Shown: positions 34,553 to 44,502 of the stretch, piece by piece
How positions within the stretch are numbered: the stretch's first letter is position 1
Layout of the letters: each line of letters starts with the position of its first letter
From: Ajuga chamaepitys
Lineage: Eukaryota; Streptophyta; Magnoliopsida; Lamiales; Lamiaceae
Assembly (NCBI GenBank): GCA_958295605.1
Contig: OY282495.1
Location: forward strand, 78,566,427-78,630,426
Length of the DNA: 64,000 nt
Direction of reading: 5' to 3'
The notes under the pieces: generated by a model
What the model was told of the DNA's origin: nothing
The model's input: the letters and a program-made list of their open reading frames with translations, nothing else
Database searches by the model: none
Position numbers and translations under genes: made by a program

Positions 34553-35635
34553 GCTAATTAATTAAATACCACTCACCCCTAATTCACACTCACACACTGC
34601 ACATTTAACTTCTACTCTTATTTTATTTTTCTTTCTTCTGCATAATCAATAATTAACATAATACAATAAATTACGCCTCTCAACAACAGACGTGCAGAAA
34701 ACATACACACGCACAAGACAGAAACTAACAGATCCTTACGTGCTGATACCCGGGAACAAGGATGATACACTGCACAACCTCGGGCACATCTAGGGGAGGA
34801 CGGGGATGGAATTTGTGGTTATTTCCAGATTGGAGACCGCGGAGGCCCACAGCGCCACCGATTGTAAAATTATGGGCTAAGTTATCTGTGTGGATTTGGG
34901 ACTGAATTCGGAGTTGATTTGTTGGGTAGTGGTGGTTACTTGATGATGTTTCAAGGATTTAGGATTTTCGAATTATTGAAAAGGAACCACCGCTATTAAC
35001 AATCTTCGAAAAAATAATGGGGAGACATATCCTTCTCTAGTGATCGAATGAGCAATTAATTATATACTTAGTGTTAGTAGTAGTTTTGTGTTAGGGTTTG
35101 GATTGTGTTATTGATAGAATTTGAGATCTTTTAATAATGCAGGAACTTGGATTCATTTGGGCGTATTAATGAGAGGAATATGAATACAATGGGCTAAAAT
35201 ATGTTGATTGATTTTCCACAAAATATAGTCTAGAATTTATAAATAAATATATGGCATATAAAATTACTTGAGAATAACTAAATAATGATTCTCAATATAT
35301 TTGGGCCTGGAAATATTAAATGGGTCAACTAATGGACCATGCTAATGGACTTAACTTGGACTTGAAGATTAAAATGCGTAATAATTGACAATGATGTGTG
35401 AAATGAACTTATCCCAATGATACTTTTCGGGTTAAGCTAATTTCATAAAAAAAATATAACTTATTGACATTTAATAGGAATTAATATAATTAATTGGGCT
35501 ATAGTGACTTGAAATTGGACTAAAGGTCAATTCTTGAATTTATAATACACACTTGGCCTAAATTAATTAGTTAAACCCCAACTAAATAATAATAAACTTA
35601 AATAATATAATAATACGAAAATAATGGGCATTACA
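33016..35635 (-). repeat. long gypsy-type LTR (about 2620 bp), 3' LTR of a collapsed element
   Basis: On the plus strand it starts TGTAATTACC and ends GGGCATTACA, the TGTAA...TTACA ends seen in Tekay/Del-like chromovirus LTRs. Its first 420 bp match the truncated copy at 36039-36430. It holds a CA-rich stretch (about 34250-34490), a (TC)n run (34509-34551) and G-rich sequence near 34740-34860. It inserted in the Athila-like gag. No gene inside. Confidence 0.75.
34509..34551. repeat. (TC)n microsatellite
   Basis: About 21 TC units within the long LTR. Confidence 0.95.
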
Positions 35636-35716
35636 TAGTACACACATTGCAAAAAAATTCGTCCTCGAAAATTGTCATGTACCACGAGTAAAGAAATTGG
35701 GATATCACCTTTAGGA

Positions 35717-35754
<38 letters not shown>

Positions 35755-36038
35755 GCATAAATAATATAACTGATCGGTCTCATATAATAAGAAACTCATA
35801 TATGTATGCATGTCATATATGTCTTGCTTATATCATATTTATGCATACCATAGTTAGAATGAATTCGCAAAATATATAAATAAAATTTGGTACCCTGGAG
35901 CTGAATGATGGAGTATAAGTGGTTGTGAAGCATATGGATTTTTTTTTTACTTAAGAAAATTAGAAATGCAAATTTGCGCACCAAAAGTTTACAAAGGGAC
36001 GAGTTTAGAGAAACGTAGACCTCGCTCTAATACCACTC
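35636..36038 (-). mobile_element. collapsed internal region (about 400 bp) of the gypsy element, with PBS
   Basis: On the minus strand the right end reads TGGTATTAGAGC (36024-36035), an initiator-Met tRNA primer site, directly inside the LTR start at 36039. The left end reads GTGGTACATGACAATTTTCG AGGACGAATTTTTTTGCAA (split here), the end-of-pol/leader sequence typical before the 3' LTR of chromoviruses. Almost the whole gag-pol is missing between them. A (GAT)n run lies at 35717-35752. Confidence 0.75.
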
Positions 36039-36430
36039 TATAACGACTCGACTTTCATAAAATATTTTAAAGCACTTAAATAAGAAAATAATAATTTCAC
36101 AGTGACTCCTTTATTTTAATAAAAAAATAATTCATAAATTAGGCAGTAAAAAACTACTTGACCATAAATTTTCATAATAAATATAAAATAAGTAATACAT
36201 TTTTTTCGAGCAAGGTATAACATATAATCCAAGTTCATAAATGTTATTCATAGTAGTGGAAACATATATGGCTAATCATATACAAATATATTATAATTTT
36301 AATAATTTTAAGGCTAATAACTTAAGAAAAATAAATTTTCCATGTGACTTATTAATATCAAATCCATAAATCGAGTATCTGAAGTAATTGCAAATTTGAC
36401 GACACGTAACATATATTGAGAAAAAATAAC
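36039..36430 (-). repeat. truncated 5' LTR of the same gypsy element
   Basis: TATAACGACTCGACTTTCAT followed by ATTTTAAAGCACTTAAATAA... matches the beginning of the LTR at 33016 over about 390 bp with moderate divergence. The match stops abruptly near 36430, where unrelated sequence begins, so the other 2.2 kb of this LTR is lost. Confidence 0.8.
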
Positions 36431-38051
36431 TTGACTAATTAATGAGTCCAACTTCGGTGCAATCGTTGCACCGTACAACCATCAATTTTCAACCTTTGGA
36501 TTAAAGAACATTCAATTTCCACCATTGTATTATTACTTTTCACTAAAAAAAAAGTATAAAGGATATAATTGTAGCTTTACTATTTTTTCACCTTTAACTT
36601 TCTACATAATAATAATTATATTTCCACACCTCTTGAAATCCTCATTTTCAAACCCCTCCCTCTTCACTTTCTCCCCCGTGATTTGCTTGCTTCTAAATAA
36701 GCAATCTTCATATTTCTGCCGGCAAGAATTTGTCGGAGAGCTATCTGAGCTTCATGAGTTATAGGTTGAGGGATTGTTGCGGTCAGAAAAATGGAATTAT
36801 TAATCTTGTCGGTATAGGTGAATGGAACCTGCAATACAGGCTACGCCTCCAGCTGCTCATAGCCGTGGTGGCAGTTCCAACCGCGGATTATAAGGCGTTA
36901 GGTAGGATCGTTATGGGTAAGCCAGATTCGTATTGATTCTGATTCAGATATTTCTCTCATTTCGTTGTCCCAAAATTGTAATCAAATTCTTTTAGTCATT
37001 TATTTGATTTCTTTTATGAAGTGAAAAAACTGCGAGGGACTGATATATACATACGATCAAGAAACAGAAAAGGTGAAGACACCACTTGTTTTTCTATGGT
37101 GGGAATCTCGTCTGTGAGCCTGCGCAAATCGGACTTCCTGTATGCTATGGCTGCTAGATAAAACTAAGATGAAGAACTGTATTATCTTGTTGATGTTGAT
37201 TTATATATATGAATTTCAAGAGGAAGAAGAAAGAGGTGCGGACTGCAGATGATGAAATACAAGATGAAACGAAAGGCATATTTGGCTGCCCTTATTAGTT
37301 TCATCTGCTTATATGGTCTTGACACTAATGAACCCTCTTTGAAACTCTTGTAATAAAATGGCTCCAAATTCCAAATGGACATGTTAAGTGATGTTTTCTA
37401 TTGTAAACACAAATGTAGCAATTTCTTCAGACTTTACCTTAGTTTGGGTCCAATGGGAGTGAGAGGGAGTATTCAAAGTTTGTTTGGATCTTCACTTAAG
37501 GCTAGATCAGTTAGAGTTCAAGCTTCTGGTTTGTAATTTTTGGAATTGGATTGTCCCATTTTACTGTTTGTAGCTCTGTTCTTTCATTGGCTACTATATT
37601 TTAGTATTAATTTTGCTATAATTGGTAGTATTATAGGCAAATTTAGAAGAATTTGTACTGGAATCTGATGGACATGAGCTATTTTTTATTTTATTTTTCG
37701 TAAATGCACATGAGTAATTGTGAATTGGTGTACTGAAATTATATTTTAAGATTGGTGAACAATTTGGGGTATACCTAACCATTTTTCCTATTTGTCGTTA
37801 ATAATATTTTGTTTTTGGATGGGTAGTGGTAATAAAAAGGACGAAAGACTCGTATATTCATAATATACTGCATGAGAATCTGTGCAAATAATGCACCTGA
37901 TTCCGTTCATCCATTTTCTTTCATTCACCACTTAATCTCGCATTTGGGTGATTATTAGTACACAACAACTTAATCCAGTTTGATCCTTCATAATAAAATG
38001 CATTGACCAAGTCAAAACAACGAAAATATTCCTCATCATTTAAATGTAATA
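36431..38051 (+). other. gene-like but broken sequence of unknown origin
   Basis: From the breakpoint, a GGTGCAATCGTTGCACC inverted motif (36454-36470) is followed by promoter/5' UTR-like pyrimidine-rich sequence (36640-36720). GC-richer pieces then read as protein-like: PAIQATPPAAHSRGGSSNRG at about 36828-36890, MVGISSVSLRKSDFLYAMAA at about 37096-37155, and MGVRGSIQSLFGSSLKARSV, plastid-transit-peptide-like, at about 37453-37520. They are not joined by clear splice sites into one frame. I do not recognise the gene. It may be a decayed host gene or captured fragments. From 37600 on it is AT-rich spacer. Confidence 0.35.
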
Positions 38052-38266
38052 CTCCCTCCGTTCCGGTTAACTTATTACAGTTGACCGAGCACGAATGTTA
38101 AAAAAAGATAGATTTTATAGAATCTTTGACTTTTTTAAAGGTGGAGATTGAATGTGAATATTTTAATGGTGGAAATTGTTGCCTTAAATTGCTATTTATA
38201 GGTGTGACAAGTTAAGTGGGACGGATCGAAATGAAAAGTAAAACAAGTTAATTGGGACGGAGGGAG
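38052..38266. mobile_element. Stowaway-like MITE (215 bp)
   Basis: CTCCCTCCGTTCCGGTTAAC... and ...GTTAATTGGGACGGAGGGAG form clear inverted ends with TA on both sides (38050-38051, 38267-38268). It lies about 420 bp upstream of the PAC-protein start codon, so it could contribute promoter sequence. Confidence 0.92.
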
Positions 38267-38683
38267 TAATATTTACAGGATATGTAATGCATAGTATAAT
38301 ATTGAAATCGACCAATTGCTTGGAAATAAATAAGTTCCCGAGCAATAAATTTTAACTACATATACCCACATACAGAGCAATAAACCCACCTTCATCTCAT
38401 ATTTAGAAGGGATGGAATATTATTTAGCCCATATACTATTCCCGTTGTTACCAGATAATTGAACAAACTCCAGTTATAACATAATTAAATACAAAGGTAG
38501 CCATCACGTTAGCAATAATTAAGAAACCAAATCATCCAATACAATTTTAGTTGCTACCACGTCGAGTATCAACATACAATGATGCAAGTTCAAACCCAAG
38601 TACCAAAACCAAACTACATATAGCCATCAACTCCAAAAGGCACAACACACTCAAAGTTCTCTTAACTCACAGCTTCTCAAGAG
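38267..38683. promoter_or_regulatory. upstream region of the PAC/Ole e 1 gene
   Basis: About 420 bp between the MITE and the start codon. The best TATA-like word is CATATAG near 38616. Earlier ATGs at 38580 and 38583 open only a short frame. No stronger element can be claimed. Confidence 0.4.
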
Positions 38684-39256
38684 ATGGCAAGCACCAAACT
38701 CATTGCCGTTGTTCCTTTCCTCTTTCTCTCTCTAGTCATCCTCTCAGCAACCGCCATGGACCTACCACAGCTACCGCTTACGGTGGCCCCACAGCACACA
38801 AAACCAGCTGAGAAAGCTGTTGATGTGGTGGTGGAAGGACTCGTCTACTGCCAAAGCTGCGAGACATACGGCACATGGCACCTCGACGGAGCCAAGCCTA
38901 TTGAAAACGCTACCATTGGCGTAATCTGCAAAAATCATAGAAACCGGATCAGCTTCTACAAGGCATTTGAAACCAATAAAAAGGGCTACTTCTATGCAGA
39001 GCTTAAAGGCTTCAAGATGAGCAACTCTTTCTTGGACCATCCCCTACAATCTTGCAAAGTTAGACTGGTGGCTTCACCTCTCAAGAACTGTAACCTTCTC
39101 AGCAATGTAAACAATGGACTCTATGGGGCCCCACTTCGTTATGAAGGCAAGAGAATTTCCAAGCCCAATTACGAGGCTGTAATATATGCTGCAGGCCCAT
39201 TGGCTTTCCACCCCGACAATTGTGCTCCTAAGGAAGAAGTTGGAGTTGATAATTAG
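38684..39256 (+). CDS. secreted PAC/Pollen Ole e 1-domain cell-wall protein
   Basis: An intact single-exon frame of 190 residues. An N-terminal signal peptide (MASTKLIAVVPFLFLSLVIL, cleavage probably after SATA) is followed by a short Pro/His-containing spacer. Then comes the PAC (Ole e 1-like) domain: VEGLVYCQSCETYGTWHLDG, ATIGVICKN, GYFYAELKGF, SCKVRLVASPLKNCN and NCAPKEE near the C-terminus. Six domain cysteines suit three disulfides. The family includes the C-terminal halves of AGP30/AGP31-type arabinogalactan proteins. Here the Pro-rich part is nearly absent, so it is a small PAC-only protein, likely apoplastic and pectin- or wall-associated. Its 3' end faces the BMF3-like gene 369 bp away. 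Confidence 0.92.
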   Translation: MASTKLIAVVPFLFLSLVILSATAMDLPQLPLTVAPQHTKPAEKAVDVVVEGLVYCQSCETYGTWHLDGAKPIENATIGVICKNHRNRISFYKAFETNKKGYFYAELKGFKMSNSFLDHPLQSCKVRLVASPLKNCNLLSNVNNGLYGAPLRYEGKRISKPNYEAVIYAAGPLAFHPDNCAPKEEVGVDN

Positions 39257-39624
39257 CTGCCCCAGTCCAGATGAAGCTCTATTCCATTTTTTCTTTTTCT
39301 TCTTTCTTGTTTTTTGTTTTCTATTTGTTTTTTTTTTTTGGAGTGTTATTTGTCAATGTACTTCTGTTTCCGTGCCAACACTAAAACTGCAAATTATTCG
39401 TGAGTTATTACATTGTCTTCCTGAGCAGTTTCTTGATTTATACACCAGTTAGCTACTATCTTGTACCATATAAATTTTAAAAGAAAAACACATATAGGTA
39501 AATTACCAAGAAAAGATGAAAAATATCATAACTAAGTGAATGCAGCAAAAAACACAGATAAACAAACAAAAAAGAACAAGTGAACTTATCCGAAAGGAAC
39601 AATAAATTTCTCACTTACAGGATT
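39257..39624. other. shared 3' intergenic region of two convergent genes
   Basis: 368 bp between stop codons of the PAC gene (+) and the BMF3-like gene (-). It has T-rich tracts at 39285-39345 and an A-rich part at 39475-39580, compatible with the two 3' UTRs. No other gene. Confidence 0.6.
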
Positions 39625-42420
39625 TTAGAAATCCATCGGCATTGCAAACAATTTGTTGATTTGAGCCATTGCTTCTCTAGTGCACAAAGTTTGTTCAAAC
39701 AAATCACTTCCTTTTCCAGCAGATGAGCTTGGCAAGGAAGTATCTTGTTGGTCATCTAATTCATCATCAGGTAGTATCAGAAAACCTGATCCATCGCTCA
39801 TATCTGTCAGTTTGTCTTTGTTTTTTGGGCTGCATTTTGTTCCTGTATTCAGTGGTTTAGGAAATATACAATCAGTTTCATCTTCAGCCTTCTTCACATC
39901 TGGTTCATCATCAGCAAATATCAAAAACTCTTCGCGGTGGTTTTCGACATCACGTACTTTATCATGTTTCTTTGTTCGGCTCTTCCTTGTGAATTCTATT
40001 GGCTTTCCAAACATGTTGTTGATGTCGTCCATGGCCTCCTTCAAATTAATGGTGGGGTCTACAAGGCCATGGTGCCAAACATTTTCGAACTGGGGTTCAT
40101 CTGAGATGGTTGATCCTACAAACCTATAAACAACTGTATCCTCGCGAAAGTGCCTCCTAGGATTCTGATCTTGAATGCATTCTGAAGGGAGATCGTTTGG
40201 TCTAGCAAACACAGAACCATGATTACTAGATATGCAAGCATTATTAGACTCTTGAGCTTGCATGCCTTTCTCATTTGCTTTTTCCTTAACATCATCAGCT
40301 TCCTCACCATCAACATATATTTCAAAAGATTCATTTGAAGGCTGATTGGTGACAGATACTTTATGCGGCAATAAAGGAACCTTTGTAACAGCCTGCTCTG
40401 ACTCTAAGTTTTCATCATTAAAAACCATAAATTCAGTTTTCAAGTTGTTACCAACTTTGGACTGGTTTTTACCTGTCCTTCCAGGAATTGATGGCTCCAG
40501 TGGCTCTAGGAACATGCTATTGATGGCATTCATGGCCTCTTTCGTGTTAATTGTCGGTTCCACAAGGCCATGATGTCTTGCATCTTCTGCATTCGATTTC
40601 CCAACAATGGCAGTATCTACAAGCCTAACCACGGCAGTGTCATCCGCACAAGGTTTTCTGTCCTCATCTTTTTCAGCTTCTAATTTTACTGCACAATCTC
40701 TCACAACTGCCCTTTTAAGAAGTTGTTCATTGAGAACTTCAATATTATAGGGCTTTTCAGTCTGACAGCTTTGTGATGGAACTGTCTCTTTTCCAATATT
40801 TGCAAACTTAGTTTCTGTTTCAGGCTTAAGACCTCTAACCTCATCTGAATTCAGTCTTCCACTGTTTGCTTTCCCTCCCTGAACCTTGCAGCAGTATTTG
40901 CACCCATGGTTTAATAAGCACATTATCAAAAATTGATGAGGTGGTATGTAGAGTATGATTAGTAAAGAAAACCTGAATTCTCTTATTTCTATGTCGCTTC
41001 AAACGATGAAGAAACTGCTCATATGACTTTTGCAGCTCATCAGCAGGCTCTGCAAGGCTGTACTAGTACAGAAGCAATATTCAACAAAACAACAATAAAT
41101 GCAACCGATGTTATGTATCTTTCATGGTATTGCAAACTCATAATATGTAACCCGTGCTTAATGCTAAGCCTAGCTTAAGTTTGAGATCATAACCATTGCC
41201 GTTGCAGAGATTATTATTCTAATAATACCCAGATAATTTGCGGACAAGGCCTCATATAATGTAGAAACATCCCCATTACAAATTTATCAAACAAAAATCG
41301 AAAGAAGTAAATTGTTTATCTGGAAGTTACTAGCAAAATGCAGTAAGATGGACAAAAGGGGTCAAGCATATGAACTTTTGTCCTAGCTTGACCATGTATA
41401 TAGATAAGATCATCATTTCCCATAAAAAGTTTGCTATGGATAAAAGGCAGAACTAACTGAATCATCTTACTTCTGAACTCCTAGATGATAAATCTTCTCA
41501 GCTGCATCAAACTTCTTCATCTTCTCATAATAGAGGGCGTACGCCTGGTAAAACAAGGCCTTTTTGTTCCCAATCCGGTTTGTCTCCATTGTTCTCAAAA
41601 GTGCTTTTGGATCATCCACAAAATCCATCTATAAATCAGGATGTAGATATCTTTTAAAAGAATCCCTTGTCAAAGCTACCCAGGATCTCATCCAATCAAT
41701 TAACATATTGTAGTGTTTGATACCTAGAGATTGTAGTACTAAAATTCAGAAATAGTAATTCAATGAATTTGATAACCTTCAACAGTTCTGTTTTCATTAG
41801 ATCCATTTTAACCAACTCAAAAGACATTGAATGACACTGTCTTGCAATGGTATGCTTAAAGTAGCCATCAACAAGCTCAGAGTGAACATAGATAGCACAT
41901 CTTTATAACTCAAATTCCATGGACCACAAACTGTGCTTCAAAAGGACTATTCATTTTAACTTGGCGCACAAATTAAACCACAAAAGCAAACTAAATGTAG
42001 GAGACCAAGAATGACTCGAACACCCATAGTAGAAAACAGTAAAAGCAAAATGAAAATAATCTCTTAGCACTAATATGAAAGAGATACCAATTGCAACCAA
42101 ACACGAAGGTAGCGCAAATCGTTCGAGTAACGCCGGTCGGCTATGAAAGTCTCGGAGCATTTCTGCAGAAATCGAGGCAGTTTCTCTTTCAAAAGCTGAG
42201 GCGGCAGCGTGTCCTTCATCTTTCTTATCCCACTGCTCGAAAGGGGAAAAAATGGCAAATCATTATCTACAAATGCAAATGAAACAAACAGAGTGAGAAT
42301 GGAAGATTTAAATCATTACCGAAGCCAAGGGAGGAGGGGGTCAATCCCATTGTAGGATTTGATATCCGAAATCAACGAAGAGAAGAGGTTGTTGTACGCA
42401 GTATGGCCATTGATTGACAT
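39625..42420 (-). CDS. BMF3: BUB1/MAD3-family spindle checkpoint protein, BMF3-like, five exons
   Basis: Exons: 42420-42320, 42232-42088, 41628-41471, 41057-40973 and 40884-39625. All are GT-AG and together give 582 codons plus stop. The first 160 residues are the Mad3/BUB1 N-terminal TPR domain (MSINGHTAYNNLF, LPPQLLKEKLPRFLQKC, YSNDLRYLRVWLQL, ALFYQAYALYYEKMKKF, LQKSYEQFLHRLKRH), which docks on kinetochore KNL1. No kinase domain and no KEN box are seen, which points to BMF3 rather than BMF1 or BMF2. The acidic tail has three CD1-like motifs (TKEAMNAINSMF, LKEAMDDINNMF, TREAMAQINKLF; residues about 276, 443 and 564) and ABBA-like motifs (FMVFND, FEIYVD, FLIFAD). The role would be MAD1/CDC20 recruitment in the mitotic checkpoint. 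The exon 5 acceptor could alternatively lie six bases further in. Confidence 0.9.
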
Positions 42421-43796
42421 TGATATATACTGATTTGAATGTTGTTTCAATTTTAGAAGAGCAAGGGTTTCAGTGGGGTTCCGGTTTGGTGGACGGTGGG
42501 GGATGTGCAGAGTGTGCTTTGAATTTGTTTAGGCGGGGCAGTGTACTTTTATCTCATCCCCACACCCATTATGATTTTTCTCGCCGGTTTGCTTAAAATT
42601 GGGAAGTGCTGAACCAAATCTGAATGAGGAAGTTAATGAGTGTACTTTATTGGGATTCAATCCTCTAAATTTATTGAGTTCAATCTTAAACAAACGAACC
42701 CAATTAGATTTCCACGGGCATTTATATTTGGCAAAAATTTGTGTCCATATGATGCAACACACTCTTATTGTACACTCATTCACAGGTTCAGAGGCTATTA
42801 TTTTCGCGGTTCAGATCGATTTTCGGTCAATTTTTACCCAGAAATTAATTACGTATTACTCTCTCTCTTTGCTCTTTCTCTCTCTTGTTCGTGATTTTTC
42901 CCCTCGTTTTCTCTCTCCCATATCTTCGCGATTTATTAACAAACTTTTCTTGTTGTTCGTTGCGATTGGTTAGGATTAGTGTTTAGGCGGCTGCCTCAGC
43001 ATGTTTTTTCAATTTTTAAGGTTCTTGTGGCGAAGAAAGGTGATGTGTATATATTCTTCCTTACTTTTTCAGTTTTGTTGTTGATTTTAGTGATTTCTAG
43101 TTGTTTTGTAGTTATTACTTCTTTTATAGGCGAGAAAAACATATTTATGTTTATAGTTGTTTATGCATGTACCGATTTTCATCTGTTCCTTGATAAACTT
43201 TCTATAGTGATTTCGTGTTTGAAGAATTATTGAGTTTCATAGTTGACTGTTGTGTGGTAAGGAGAGTGTTTGAGGATTTTTATTAGTTTTTGAACCTTAA
43301 GGTGTGGGATTAAATGTTTGATGAAAATGGCAAGGTTTGATTATACTGTAGTAGTACATGATATTGCTTAAGATTTTGTTGTTAGGCTTTGGTTAAATTG
43401 GTTTGTGTTGTGTATTTGGGTTTCTGTTTAGGATTTGTTTGATTGTTGCAACTGCTTGAGTAATCCCTAATTATGTAGCATCAGTTATGAGTTAACAGAA
43501 GGATATGCAAGTTTTCTTCTAGTTTTGTTATTTTAGAGTGTTTTTTGTGAATTTACTGTGTTGGTAGTCGATAGTTTTCCTAGTTTGGTGATTGTTTCAC
43601 AATATTATGTATCTTTTGTTTTAAATTTACATGACAAGGTTAATTTTGGAGATTTTATTAGTAGTAGGAAGAGTTGAGTTGATGTGTGAGGGCAAGTGTT
43701 TATATAAATGATATTTGGTTTTAATTGAGTTAAATAGTGAATCATTTTTACAGTTCTTTTACAATGTTCAGTGTAAGTTTTTGGTTTTTAATTCTA
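42421..43796. other. upstream region of the BMF3-like gene and possible unannotated transcript
   Basis: The BMF3-like promoter lies here, with a Tourist-like MITE 162 bp from the ATG. From about 42850 there is CT-rich leader-like sequence, then a possible first exon (MFFQFLRFLWRRK from ATG 43001, donor AAAG-GTGATG at about 43039). T-rich, intron-like DNA follows without any recognisable downstream exon. This could be a non-coding or truncated gene. I cannot support a protein. Confidence 0.4.
42582..42701. mobile_element. Tourist-like MITE, copy 1 (about 120 bp)
   Basis: It shares about 100 bp with the copy at 44379 (GAGGAAGTTAATGAGTGT, TTCAATCCTCTAAAT, CAATCTTAAACAAACGAACC). The right end ...CAAACGAACCC is preserved; the left end is degenerate. 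It lies in the upstream region of the BMF3-like gene. Confidence 0.75.
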
Positions 43797-44347
43797 CTAG
43801 ATGTTCGCACGGGTAAAACGTACACTTAAATTATAAATATTTTAATATTAAATTATGTTATAAGTAAAAAAGACATTATGCATGTAATATGTAAAATAAA
43901 AAAAATATTAAATAAAAAACATTATACTCCCTCCATCCCGGCTTAATTGGCCAACCTTGGCCGGGCACGGAGACTAAGTAAAAATAGATTTTGTGGAATT
44001 TTTGACTTTTTCAAAGGTAGAGATTAAGAGTGGAGATTTTGAGAGTGTAGATTGTGAGAGAATTTGTCATTTATGGGTTAGGACAATTAGGTTGGGACAA
44101 ACAAATATAGCAAATTGGCCAATTAGGTCAGGACGGAGAGACTAATATACAATCAGTTGGGCTTTGGACTATTAAGTTTTCGCCCGTGAAATGCACGGGT
44201 AAGACATGCATCTAAAGTATAACTATTTGATATTAAATTATGTTGCACGTAAAAAGAAAAACATTATGCATGTATATGTAAAATAAAAGAAATATATATA
44301 TTAAATGAAAAACTTTATAATAATCGGTTGGGCTCCAGTCTATTAAG
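43797..44347 (-). mobile_element. two tandem Helitron 3'-end-like units, one split by a MITE
   Basis: Two head-to-tail units share GCACGGGTAA...ATTAAATTATGTT...AAACATTATGCATG and CGGTTGGGCT...CTATTAAG. Unit 1 (43797-about 44174) starts on the plus strand CTAGATGTTCGCACGGG; unit 2 (about 44175-44347) retains a CCCGTG...CACGGG hairpin (44183-44199). On the minus strand these look like Helitron 3' termini (hairpin then CTAG or CTTA), like the good one at 60863. No coding capacity; each unit is only about 165 bp without the MITE. Confidence 0.6.
43927..44142. mobile_element. Stowaway-like MITE (216 bp)
   Basis: CTCCCTCCATCCCGGCTTAA... and ...TTAGGTCAGGACGGAGAGAC, inverted, TA on both sides. It is inserted in the first Helitron-like unit, and the interior is close to the copy at 11547. 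Confidence 0.9.
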
Positions 44348-44378
44348 TCCATACAGTAAAAAGAGGTGAATTAATTTA

Positions 44379-44499
44379 GGGTCCGTTTATTTAAGACTGG
44401 GGTGTACTGAGCCAAATGTGACTGAGGAAGTTAATGAGTGTGCTTTATTGGTATTCGATCCTCTAAATCTTTTGAACTCAATCTTAAGCAAACGAACCC
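44379..44499. mobile_element. Tourist-like MITE, copy 2 (121 bp) with TTA duplication
   Basis: The ends GGGTCCGTTTATTTAAGA and TCTTAAGCAAACGAACCC (right end as written) are inverted, flanked by TTA at 44376-44378 and 44500-44502. The TTA target and GGGTCCGTTT-type end indicate a PIF/Harbinger-derived Tourist MITE. It is the better preserved relative of the copy at 42582. Confidence 0.88.
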
Positions 44500-44502
44500 T
44501 TA

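Noticed and set aside
42979..43233. Protein starting MFRRLPQHVF near 42979
   Set aside because: It has no ATG at its start and runs through an apparent splice donor into T-rich intron-like sequence.
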